A DNA stretch of 64,000 nt from Papilionanthe hookeriana x Papilionanthe teres (Eukaryota; Streptophyta; Magnoliopsida; Asparagales; Orchidaceae): assembly GCA_022702705.1 (NCBI GenBank), contig CM040430.1, positions 74,093,239 to 74,157,238 on the forward strand, written 5' to 3'. The stretch's first letter is position 1. Every line of letters starts with the position of its first letter. A model generated the notes under the pieces. That model worked only from the letters and a program-made list of their open reading frames with translations, was not told the origin of the DNA and ran no database searches. Below are positions 1 to 9,861 of the stretch, piece by piece. The position numbers and the translations under genes were made by a program.

Positions 1-1002
1 ATTTGCACCGGCCGGTTACCTTTGTCCACCACCGCGACGAGTCCCGCATTTCTTCTCGAATGCTTTCACAGTGCTTCGCTTATCGGCTTTATCGATGAAA
101 CTTAGCCGTTTTGCTTCCTCTTGTAAGCTCCCGGCCTTGCTAAGCAACTTTTCGAAAGTCTTAATGGTGAATCCCTTAAGGAGAAGTGCTATCGGGCCAT
201 GGATACTCTTAAGCAAGATACCGACTGCATGTTGTTCCTGAAGCTGTGGTTCACACTTCATGCTCAGGTTCCTCCATCGAAGTATGTAATCCACCAAAGT
301 TTCGTTTGGTTTCTGTCGCTCCACCACTAGATCACCGATAGTGATGTGGTGTTGAGCTCCAGCAAACCGTTTAACGAAGAGATTCTCTAATTCTACAAAA
401 GTCTTGACTGATCCATTCAGCAATTCTGCATACCAGTCGAAGGCGATCCCTGATAAACTGCTGACGAATTGTCGGAAAAGTAAGGCGTCGCTCCCACCGG
501 CATTGCAGCAACTGGCATGAAAATGTGTGACATGTTGTCGGGGGTTTCCCGTTCCATTGAAAGTCTTAAACAGAGGTGGTACAAAGCCCTTCGGGTATTG
601 GACTGCATCAAATTCTTTAGGGTAAGTTCTACTCGTCTGAATAGATGTTCCATTCTTGGACTGAGCTAAGGCTTCTCGCACTCCGTCGTTCTACCATGCT
701 CTTAATATCCTTTTCAGGAATCATGTTCGTGCGGAATCTTTCTTCACTCGATCATCTCCGTTAACAGATGTAATCTCTTTTACTCCATCTGCAATATGGA
801 TGACCTCCGGGGGTATTTCTTTTTGAGGCTGGGCCTGACTCTGGAGAGTGGCTAAGGCGGCAACCATCTCTTCCATCCTTTTTGCAATCTGTGAAATCGT
901 ATCATCTTTTTCTCGAAGCTGTGCTCTCATTAATTTTGGCTCATCTCTTTCTAAAGCTGGCAGGACTCCCTGCGAGGCTGACGATGCTCGTGATTCAACC
1001 AT
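1..1002 (-). pseudogene. gag (capsid-type) fragment of Ogre-like element
   Basis: Minus-strand gag of a Ty3/gypsy element, truncated by the window edge. The start is placed at the ATG at 1002, which opens the MVESRAS segment aligned with MVETRAS in the plus-strand copy. A coiled stretch (LREKDDTISQIAKRMEEM) is followed by the retrotransposon gag core, with FDWYAELLNGSVKTF and the segment around LVDYILRWRNLSMKCEP. The reading frame is broken: a stop lies near 721 and a frameshift around 680-720 separates the coiled part from the core. The gag core itself is open from about 681 to 16. The equivalent plus-strand gag (47473-49441) shows that a zinc-finger-like CHHC region and a Q/P-rich tract should follow, but they lie outside the window. 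Function in an active copy would be assembly of virus-like particles in the cytoplasm. Confidence 0.85.
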
Positions 1003-2014
1003 GTTAATCTCAACATACTCTTCATCCATAAATTCTGACAAATCCACTTCGTCCCTTAATTCTTCTCCTCTTTCTCTTGCTAGCCATCAGTTGTCCATTC
1101 TTAGTTGCCCTATGGCATCCTCAAGTGGCCTTTTCTGAGCGATCTCATGGTCGTTAGGAGACGACCGTCGAACCTTTCTTTCAGGAGTTTCCTTTACTGC
1201 GACACTCTCTTCAGATCTGGGATCTTTAGTGATACTTTTCTTTCTAGAACATTGTGTTTGTATTGGTTCGGTAATAATAGGTCGCCACACCATCCTTCTT
1301 GTAGCAGAAGGCCTAGGACCTGCTGGTCTGTCGGCGGTGCGTAAGTAGGTGGTGTCCTCCCTAATATGGAGACCCGATACAACAACATGTGAGCCTTCCT
1401 CGCTAGCTCGTACCTTTTTCTTTGGTCTTTCAGGGACAGTAGCAGGCTCTACTCGAGGACCGAGGCGAGACTTAACTGGCACTCGTCCCATTCTTCTCAG
1501 AATCTCTGATACAGGACATCCTTCTTTTCTGGCTAATTTCTCGACTACCGCACGCAATCGGGTGAGCAGCGTAGCCTTGCTCTTCTTCTTCTTACTGTCA
1601 CTATAATATGCAGGCCGGGGTAACGCAGCGATGATCTTTTTGGCATCTATTTCATCAGATGCAGCAAAGAGAGGGTGGAATCTATTTCTTTCCAACAGTG
1701 GTGAGTATTCTGGCAGTTCTTCCTCTTTCTCTTCGGGGATTTCTTCAAGACAGGCGGCTTCAGCTTCTCTGACCTTCTTGATCTTAGCAAACTTCCTATT
1801 TTTATTCCTCCTTTGTGTCCTGGTTAAGGGCCTATACTTCGAACCGGACCCTATCTCGAAAACAGACAGTAACGCAACGAAGTCTGAACCCTCCACGGTG
1901 ACAGGCTCATAACTGACTTGTACTTCCTTTCCTTTCAGTTTGACAGGAACCGGGGTAGGTGCAGTAATGACCAGACCGGTGGGGGTAGAGACTACAGTTC
2001 TGGGGGTAGCAGTC
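1003..2014 (-). pseudogene. ORF1 C-terminal part, Ogre-like element (unknown function)
   Basis: Continuation of the extra ORF that precedes gag in this family; the rest (8683-8951) lies on the other side of the solo LTR. The frame is open from the LTR junction to about 1087, where a TGA replaces an Arg codon of the plus-strand copy, and then runs in the same frame into gag. Visible features are the motif PLTRTQRRNKNR near 1795-1830, an acidic stretch (EEIPEEKEEELPEY), a basic helix-like block (RLRAVVEKLARKEGCPVSEILRRMG) and a basic C-terminal half. No catalytic motif is recognised. Ogre ORF1 proteins have no established function. The TQRRNKNR motif recurs in the AlkB-type ORF of the plus-strand element. 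Confidence 0.75.
2010..2014. repeat. Target site duplication CAGTC, left copy
   Basis: CAGTC directly precedes TGTCGGC, the outer end of the minus-oriented solo LTR. The same five bases follow the other LTR end at 8678-8682. A five-base duplication is normal for Ty3/gypsy integrases. Confidence 0.9.
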
Positions 2015-2234
2015 TGTCGGCATATTTTTAGGTTATGTGTGTTGTATTTTGAAAGGGGTCGCCTACAGAAATTGTCGGCGAATTTTTAGATTTTAAATTT
2101 AATTTAAATATATATATTTTGGAAAGTAGCATTTAATTTTGAAAATAATTTTTAGTTTAAAAATTTTAAGATATGAAATTAAACTAATCTCACATCCCAA
2201 ATAGTTTATATAAACGAGCACCACACCACAAACC

Positions 2235-2464
2235 GTGTATCTATCCCGAAGAATAGACACACTGCTTGATGATGGGGCTCGGTTAAATAAACTAGAAGAT
2301 TTGTGACATTCGTTTGGTCTGCAAACCAATTTTATAAGCCGACAAGTTCCCCTGCTTAATATAAAGAAATTAAGCAGTGGTTTATATTACTCGGGTTCTT
2401 AAAGTTCCCTATAAGGGCAAGCCCCTATAGTTAATTACATCTTAAATGACGGGAATCATTTAAG
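2235..2464 (-). other. LTR four-hairpin cluster, copy 1
   Basis: Four inverted repeats: 2235-2262 (12 bp stem, loop CGAA, UUCG in sense), 2352-2377 (9 bp stem CTGCTTAAT/ATTAAGCAG), 2409-2430 (near-perfect palindrome CTATA-A-GGGC..GCCC-C-TATAG) and 2441-2464 (CTTAAATGA / TCATTTAAG). All are kept in the other four LTR copies with compensatory changes. Confidence 0.75.
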
Positions 2465-3566
2465 AAAACTCTTGATAATGATCAGTGGTTTTGCTCTCAA
2501 GAATTGCAAAGTTTAAGGTTTTCAAAGAATTGGATTTTTGAAATTTCAATAGGGATTAGCTCAAATTCAGAGCAGTTTATTTTAAGAGTCCAAAGGAAGA
2601 AAAGTAGGATAAGCTGAGGATCCAAGAAGAATCTTGGCAACTTCCCACACTATCCTATTGTTTGGCTTCGAGTTTAAGAAAATTATTTAATGTTGCAATC
2701 CTGCCAATTTTAATTAATTAGGACTTATGTTTGTATGACATAATCACACAAATAGCCTCGAAGATGTGAGGGTTTATGTCGTATCAAACGACTGCCTCAG
2801 AGTCCTAAGACTGGTTAGGGCTTAATTTGCATAACATGATTATACAAATGCCTAACGAAAAATTGAGGATTTATATTGCACTAAGCAAACTACCTCGAAA
2901 TCCTATGGCTTTGTTGTTTAAAACTATGAAAGGCTTTGCTGAAGTGGATTCAAGTTTTGCTGATGACGATGGCCGTGCTGCCCACCATGCTCCAAGCTCC
3001 TTATTGTTGTAGAGGTTTAGTTTTAGAAGGTGAAAATCAGGGGATGAGAAAAGTGTCTTGGCTTAGAGAAAATCTTAAAATCCAAGTGTTTTTAATGTTT
3101 TAATTAAAACAAATCTTAAAGTTGATTAGAATAACACCGGTTAAGATCCCACAGTTCCATCATTCCAGCATCGTTATTTTTATCGGATTCACTTAGTCCA
3201 AATGAATTTGCTAAACTCAACTGAATGAGTTCCACACTTTCATTTAGACCGTGGGAACTCCCTTTAGCAACACGTAGGTTACATCATCCGAGGTATTCTC
3301 GATCATCCAACAAGACGTTTTAATTTAGTTAAAGTTGTAGTTTTGTTGCTCTGTTTGTGATTAAATTTTGAGTTGTTTTATATTTTGAATGTTGTGGCGA
3401 TGGATTTTATCTTGCAATGACTTTTAATTTAGTTTTGGTTTCAGTTCAGGGACTATCCTAAAGGTTTTGGTTTTCATGCAACAGTCTCATTTAACATGCA
3501 AGAAAAGTAAAGCACAATGCATGTAAGTAAATTGCAATAAAGTACATTGCAATAAAATAAAAGCGT

Positions 3567-3568
3567 AC
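3567..3568 (-). other. Conserved splice-donor-like site in LTR leader
   Basis: Minus-strand CCTCCAG|GTACGC. The same CAG|GTACGC sits at 39178 and 44124, GTATGC at 61721, and GC replaces GT at 10945. Splicing is inferred from the consensus and conservation only. Confidence 0.4.
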
Positions 3569-4286
3569 CTGGAGGGTCTTCTCGTCATCTCAAGCTACAC
3601 TTAAAACACATGTTAGAGCATTTAAACATATTTTTACAAGAAATACCTAGGTAAAGCTAAGGGAAAGGGTTTTTGTTGTCTACCAGAATCCTAATCCTAT
3701 TGCTAGTCATTTCCTATGACGTCTAGGTTGTTGGTTTGGTTTAAGGATGATTTTCTTCATCAAAGAACAATTAAATTCAATTGTTCTTCTAAAACATCCC
3801 GTCATATTGAGGAAGTGTTTAAGACGAATCTTAAACAACTTTTCAATACTTCTGGGATTATTTTGAGTCCAAGTAAATTTAGTTGCACAGGTGAATTATC
3901 ATCCAGGAGTTTAGTTAAGCTTTGTCTCTTGCTCGCAAACACTGGTATTTGATTACCTGATGAATGAAGTGACATCTCACTTAATACTCTATTTAAGAGT
4001 TATAATAATTAAAGCCTTTAAGGGCAAGTTGGGTTATTGAGAATTTTAATCATTCTTAATTTAAAGTTTGAGTTAATGATTTAAAGTGATTTAATTTAAT
4101 TATGAGGTTTTAATTAATAATTTTAAGTTTTTAATAGTGTTCAAATTATTTTAGATTTAATTTAAATCTTTACACTTTCAATTATTTTAGTATTTCAGAT
4201 TGATGTTTATGTTTTAAATATACTTTGAAATTGTTGATATGTTTTGATTGAACTCTTAATGATTTGATTTAGGTTTGTTGTTAAGT

Positions 4287-4560
4287 GATTTTAATTTAAT
4301 TTAATTTAATTTAATTTAATTTGATATAATTCAATTTAATTCAATTTTATTTAATTTAATTTAATTTTAATTTAATTTTAATTTAATTTTAATTCAATTT
4401 AATTTAATTTAATTTAATTTTAATTTAATTTTAATTCAATTTAATTTTAGTTTCAATATTTTAAATTTAATTTAATTTAAGTGTTAAGGTGTTAATTTAA
4501 TTTAATTTAAACTTTGACTTGACTTAATTTAATTTAATTTAATTTAACTCGAAGATTTTA
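4287..4560. repeat. (TTTAA)n low-complexity array in solo LTR
   Basis: Imperfect pentanucleotide array TTTAA/TTAAT with occasional extra T and CAATT variants. Comparable but longer arrays sit at the same LTR position at 38270-38610 and 62281-62645, a short one at 43300-43460, and almost none in the 9459-16105 LTR, so the array is length-variable between copies. Confidence 0.85.
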
Positions 4561-6384
4561 AATTTGATTTTTATTATTGGACCATTTAACATTTTAAGCT
4601 TTAATTAATTTAAGGGTTATCTTCTTTTAATTTTTAATTTATTTAGTTTGGATTATTATTTTAATTTTTAATTAAGGACTAAATATTATTGAAATGACTT
4701 TTTTAGGGATTTTTAAATTAAAGAATAAATATCCTCTTAATAATATCCCTATTTTAATAATCCAAATTTTAAATATATTCTTTCCAAAATTTAAATTATT
4801 TAGTTAATTAGAGTTTCATTTTGATATTTTCAAAGTGTTTAATGGGTTTCTACCATTTTAATTTCCCTAAGTTTCAATCATCCAAGAGAAAGTTAAAATC
4901 AAATATTTTACCCTCCATTTTGATTAAACTTTTAATTAAGGGTTAAAATTCTTTAATTACCTTTATGCCCTTTTGGGCTTATTTATTTCATAACTCACTA
5001 AATTGAGCTCAAATGAATTTGAAATTTTTATGTCACCTCACTCACATGTCAATTAAGACATTAGAGGAGAAAATGTGATTTTTCTGACTTTAATTTATTT
5101 ATATAATTATTTTTGGTAGAAAATAGGGGTTTTCAAAGAAAATTCAACAACATGACCAAGGTAAATTTTATGTTCTTAAGAAAATTATGGGATGTTTCTA
5201 ATGACCAGAGAACCACTTGGACCAATTTTTGTGATTTTTTGAATTACATTTTATTTATTATAATTATTTTGAGTTTTAGAGTATTAATAAATTTTAAAAT
5301 AAAATAAAAATTGAAAAATAGATTTTATATTTTTCTTAAATTTCTCTGATCTCAAGGAGTCCAGAAAAATAAATTTTCTAATTTTCTAATTTTTCTTTGA
5401 TTTATTAGAATTATTTTAGTGAAAAAGGTTGAAAATTCATTTTTTAATATTAAAAATTACATTAAGCCTTTAAACTTCAATATCTTATCCTAGGAACTTA
5501 GAAAAAATATTTGGTTTGTTCCTAAGTAATTAGGAGTCAAAATGTGACATTTTTAATATTTTTTTCATTTTTATTATTTTTTAATTATTAAAATATTAAA
5601 ATATTGTGAAAAATTAACTTTTTTAGAAAATTCCAATTTTAATTTTCCTGAACTCCCATAATATCAGAGAAGCTCCAAAACCATTTTTGTGATTTTTTGA
5701 AAAGTATTTTTGGAGTTATGAATTTTTAAAGTTCTATTTTGCTTATGAGGCTTAATCAATCCATTTGGTGGGGTTAATTAAGTCCAATTGATTTCAAAAT
5801 TTTATGTAAGGTTCCTCTGACCCGAAAGAGCAATGGAGAATTATTTTCAAGTCAATTTGGTGTGTGGTTAACCCTAATTAATTCAAATTTAATTTTGGGA
5901 GTTTAGGCCAATTAAGGTTATTATGAATGAATTAACTCAAAATATATTTTTCATAGGGTCCCCTGGTCCTAAAAAACACCACCAAATTTTCCTAGAATTT
6001 ATTTTACAACATGCTAATTATTGGAATAAGAATACCTAAAACAGTGACATGAACTTGAAAAATCAATAACTTTTCACAGAGATGGCCTCTAACCTTGAAA
6101 AATTTAGGAAATGTTCCCAAGATCAGAGGCTTCAAAAGCCCTATGGTCTCATGCCATGGTGAATTGTCTATGCAAATGGAGAATCAAAACATTGGAAACT
6201 GTAAATAAATTATTAAAAATAAAATATTTATCCAATTAACTTGATTTCTTTTCCACATTATTCTTGTCTGTTCGCTGAGCAAGAGATTATTTTTATTTTA
6301 TTTTTGTGATTTTTCTATGCAAAGATATGAATTTTTGAAGTTCCGGTATTTAAATAAATCCAAAAAATCCTAATTTTCTACTTA

Positions 6385-6673
6385 TCCGACTCGGCGCCGC
6401 GTCATCCTCGTCCGAATCGAAAGCCCACGCGTCGCTCCGTGATTCGGAGCCGCCATCTGAGTCAGCACTACGGGGGCCCGCCATTCACGTACCATTGCGC
6501 TGTCCGGCTTGATCTCGACCGTCCGCTCGATACACGCGTGATCCAATGGCTCCTGGTCATCTTCTTCGATTGGTGTGCACCCGTGCCCGTCCACACTAAA
6601 CCTTAAGATCTCACTCGATTCTCCATGGATTTTTGCGTTCTTATACTCTATCGATTCGTCTTGAAGAGACGAA
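6385..6673 (-). other. GC-rich island of LTR with conserved stem-loop, copy 1
   Basis: About 290 bases of GC-rich sequence in otherwise very AT-rich LTR DNA, present in all four LTR copies that cover this position. It is bounded on one side by a perfect stem-loop TTCGTCT-(5)-AGACGAA at 6655-6673. No conserved reading frame. Confidence 0.6.
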
Positions 6674-6757
6674 CACATCTATACGGTTAAGGTGCATTGA
6701 AATTAACTCAAACTAAGTGAAGAATCTCCAGGAGCTCAGGAGGAAGAGTGAGTTCAT

Positions 6758-6759
6758 AC
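6758..6759 (-). other. Donor-like site near LTR transcription start
   Basis: Minus-strand CTAAG|GTATGAAC, about 420 bases downstream of the TATA-like element. Counterparts are at 13880 (AAG|GTATTG), 36103 (AAG|GTACGA) and 41088 (AAA|GTATGG). Confidence 0.35.
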
Positions 6760-7180
6760 CTTAGCTCAGAGAAGTGAAGCTTCGATCTGAGGGTTGTGTC
6801 ACCTTCGATTGAGTCCAAGCAAGCTCCAGATGAAGTCTCTTGCTCCGGGAAATGCCTAGGTAAAAAGTGACCAAGGCCGATCACAAAGCTTGGAGGTCGA
6901 AGGCAATGGCCGGCCTCGGTGAGGGGGCTTTTGCTGGGGAACTTCTCCTCTTAGTCTGGTGAAGGTGTAGAGTCAATCAATTTGAAGATTGGCTCACAGT
7001 GGTGAAGTGTCCTGATTTTGGGCTTGAAATTCAACTCCAAAATTGGACTCACAAAGAGGGTTTTAGGGCTGGATTTCAGTGGGGATCAAGTTCTCTATGT
7101 CTGGAGAGGAATCTAGAGTGATTTTGGCAAAGTTTTGGTAAGGTTTGGTTCAACACCTTGTTTGGCCAAGAGGGGGTAGT

Positions 7181-7190
7181 GTTTAAATAG
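7181..7190 (-). promoter_or_regulatory. TATA-like element of solo LTR
   Basis: Minus-strand CTATTTAAAC, kept in sequence and position (about 2.3 kb from U3 start in the plus-strand LTRs) in the LTRs at 33360 and 35673, and as CATTTAAAC at 14310. Likely core promoter; no start site can be proven here. Confidence 0.55.
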
Positions 7191-8677
7191 GAATGGCTAG
7201 AGGGCTTCCCAGGGGGGTTTGAAGGCTGGGATCAGCTGCTCAGGGGAGGAGAAGAAGAGCTCCAGTGGCCATTGGGGTTGGAACAACTCAGCAGGTGAGT
7301 TTAAATTTTTTGGCTCACATGGTCTCTCAGGCATGGCATTTTCCGGCGACCCATGCGGCTGGCCGGCAGGGTCAGGTCACCCTCATGGTCAGGAAGGTCA
7401 AGGCTTGAGGTTTGTGAGCTCAATTGACTGTTGCCATGTGTAAAGGGTTTTGATTTAAATGGAATGGGGGATTTTGGTTTGGGTAGGTTTGGGTGGATTT
7501 TAGGTTCAAATTTTGGGCAAATCAAGTTAGTTTTTTGTTTATGGGGATCTTAGGAAGGCTTTAGAAAAGATTTGGGGCCAATTGAAGTTGAATTGGGCTA
7601 GGTTTGAGTCATGGGTCAAAATTGGGCCTTAAGCCCCAAATTGGAATTGGGCCTTAATGTCAATCAAATTGGACTTGGATTTAAATTTATATTGGGGATA
7701 TTGAATTGAAGTTTATAATTGAATTGGACCAAAATTGAGGTCAATTGGGGTGGTTTGGTTTGACATTGGGTTCACTTGGGTTAAAAAATGGGTCAAATTG
7801 GGGGTTTTGGTAAAAGTGGAGTAAATTGGCAAAATTGGCCCATGGTGTAGTTGAACAAAATGAAATTAAGAATATTTGAGATTTTTTTGGAATTTTCTGG
7901 GAATTTTTAGAATTTTTGGATTTTTGGGGTAAAAGGGTATTTTGGTAATTTGAGGGGGGGTTAGGGGTATTTTTGGAAATTTTGGTATTTTTGGCCAAAG
8001 ATGATCAATTTGAGTGGTGGGAAGTGTTTAGGATTAATTTTGAGGAATCTTGAGTAATTTAGGTAATTTTGTAAATTTTGGGTCATTTCAAGGGTATTTG
8101 GTAGGTTTGGTGGGTCCGGGGCCCCGGGGGTCAAAAACTGAAATTTTGAAAAAAAAAGATTGATCAAGTGTGAGTGAAATGGAATTATTTTGGTTGAGCC
8201 ATGAAGCCATATTAAGCCCATATGAGCCATGAGAGGACTCATATGAGGCAATCACTATGTTGTTCCTAACCCACTTAGCCAGGGGCTTAGGGGTTAAGGA
8301 CCATCCATATGAATTACCTACATGAGTCAGGAAGTCAAGTTGGGTGAGAGTGTGGTTTTAGGACTTGGAATTTGTGTGAGAGTGTAGTTTATGTGCAAGT
8401 CAACCCTCACCAGATAAGGCCATCCAGGATATTCTTAAGGCCAAAAAGTCCTATAGGGAACTCATTCTTTAAACCTCCACATTTGATTTCAACCCTCTAG
8501 GTGATTAGGGGTCTACAATCAAGCTTGTGGGGTTTGCAGGGAGTTAACAAGTAGTTTGAATTTCTAAATGGTGGGTTCCATTTCTAGTCCCCTAAGATTA
8601 GTCAAAGGAAAAGCCTAAGGCTAGATCCTAAGCACTAAAGAGAGAAGAAAAAGACCTCACCAAAATTGAGGTCAACA

Positions 8678-8682
8678 CAGTC
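8678..8682. repeat. Target site duplication CAGTC, right copy
   Basis: Directly follows GGTCAACA, the outer end of the solo LTR; pairs with 2010-2014. Confidence 0.9.
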
Positions 8683-8951
8683 AACTTCTTGTAAACAGCA
8701 GCGTTCCCTTCAGTTGGTGCTCTCTGCAGGGGAGGGAATTCTTGAGTTGACTTCAGGTTAAACTCAATCATAGGTTCTTCAGTCTCGGGCACTTTGTTCA
8801 TCAGTGCGAAAAGAGTAACATCGGCAAACTTAACGTCTGTATTGTCAAAACCTTGTCCGAAGCGGATGATTGCATCGCTAGGCAGCTCGTCCTGGTAGAC
8901 AGCTAAGTCAAGTCTGTTGGTGAAAGAGAAGATCAGCTTCGGGGCAGGCAT
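8683..8951 (-). pseudogene. ORF1 N-terminal part, Ogre-like element
   Basis: The first ~90 codons of ORF1 up to the solo-LTR insertion. The start is the ATG at 8951 (MPAPKLIFSF), aligned with the ORF1 ATG at 46219. It is preceded by CTTGCAG, a splice-acceptor-like context also found at the other two ORF starts of the family. Visible conserved blocks are PKLIFSFTN, IIRFGQGFDNTD and EFPPLQR. The opening block resembles the N-terminus of the AlkB-type ORF at 54853. Reading continues at 2014 across the insertion in the element's original form. Function unknown. Confidence 0.8.
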
Positions 8952-9434
8952 ATTCTGCAAGGCAAGTTCCAACTATCAGTCCTGAATTATGCTTCCTTCG
9001 TCAGGACGAAAAGAAAGAAATCGAAAAGAGTCCGAACACAATTTATTTAAGTTTGATTAAAAAGAGTTTTTGTTTGTTAGGCGGTTAGTTTATTCGTTAA
9101 AAATGAGAGGAGATTAAGGACACAATCCAGAACTCGGAAAGGAAGGGAAAGTCTCGTAGGATTTCCCAACCCGAAGGACCGCTCCTAAACTAACACATAT
9201 TGGAGGTCTACCTCGCCCCTCCGAAGAGGTATCAAAAGGAGGAATTCGGAACCTCTCTGTTTAGGAGTGTCTAAACAGTGGCTCCAAAATCCGAGAAAAG
9301 TTGATCATACTTGTTCAAGACAGAAATGAACAAGATATGTCAACGGAAGAATGGTAGTTTGTTCCACTAGGGGCATGGACTTACTACGATTTATGAAAGC
9401 AAAACCATCTGATCAAAATGGAGAGAGGAACTAA
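8952..9434 (-). other. Untranslated leader, primer site to ORF1
   Basis: No ORF. Similar to 45696-46218. Contains a perfect stem-loop CTGTTTAG-(6)-CTAAACAG at 9257-9278, conserved at 45854-45875 with a changed loop, a candidate packaging or dimerisation structure. Confidence 0.65.
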
Positions 9435-9452
9435 TCTCCAACGGAGTCGCCA
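9435..9452 (-). other. Primer binding site, tRNA-Arg type
   Basis: Minus-strand TGGCGACTCCGTTGGAGA, six bases downstream of the LTR end. It is complementary to a tRNA 3' end whose acceptor stem would start GACTCC, as recalled for plant tRNA-Arg and for Ogre primer sites. Exact tRNA identity is from memory. Confidence 0.8.
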
Positions 9453-9632
9453 GAAACATGTCGGCGGATTTTTTTTATTTTATTTTAGGTTTTTAATTTA
9501 AATCTAAAAATAATTTAGAAAGTAACATTTGATTTTGAAAATAATTTTTAAATTTGAAAAATTATAAGATGTGAAATTAAACCGATCTCACATCCCAAAT
9601 AGTTTATATAAACGAGCACCGCACCACAAACC

Positions 9633-9861
9633 ATGTATTTATTTCGAATAATAAATACATTGCTTAATGATGGGGCTCGATTAAATAAACTAGAAGATTT
9701 GTGACATCCGTTTGGTTTGCGAACCAATTTTATAAGCCGACAAGTTCCCCTGCTTAATATAAAGGAATTAAGTAGGGTTTATATTAACTGGGTTCTTAAA
9801 GTTCCCTATAAGGGCAAGCCCCTATAGTTAATTACATCTTAAATGACGGGAATCATTTAAG
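9633..9861 (-). other. LTR four-hairpin cluster, copy 2
   Basis: Stems at 9633-9660 (11 bp ATGTATTTATT/AATAAATACAT, perfect), 9748-9777 (11 bp with one mismatch in sense), 9806-9827 and 9838-9861. The first stem carries T-A where other copies have C-G on both sides, a compensatory pair. Confidence 0.7.

Larger units (their letters stand above)
2015..8677 (-). mobile_element. Solo LTR (6.66 kb), Ogre-like family, inserted in ORF1
   Basis: Begins TGTCGGC and ends GGTCAACA on the plus strand, i.e. TGTTGACC...GCCGACA in its own sense, with a perfect 5-base target duplication and no internal domain: a solo LTR left by LTR-LTR recombination. It matches the LTR at 9459-16105 along its length. In sense order it holds a terminal hairpin (8671-8653), a strongly G-poor U3, a TATA-like CTATTTAAAC (7190-7181), a donor-like site (6759), a GC-rich island (6673-6385), an AT-rich leader with a TTTAA array, a second donor-like site (3568) and a four-hairpin cluster (2464-2235). 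Its 3' end carries the ~55-base extension also seen at 45617-45672. ORFs within it are short and not conserved between copies. Confidence 0.92.

Noticed and set aside
4287..4560. CRISPR-like or satellite array
   Set aside because: Simple pentanucleotide slippage with no spacers.
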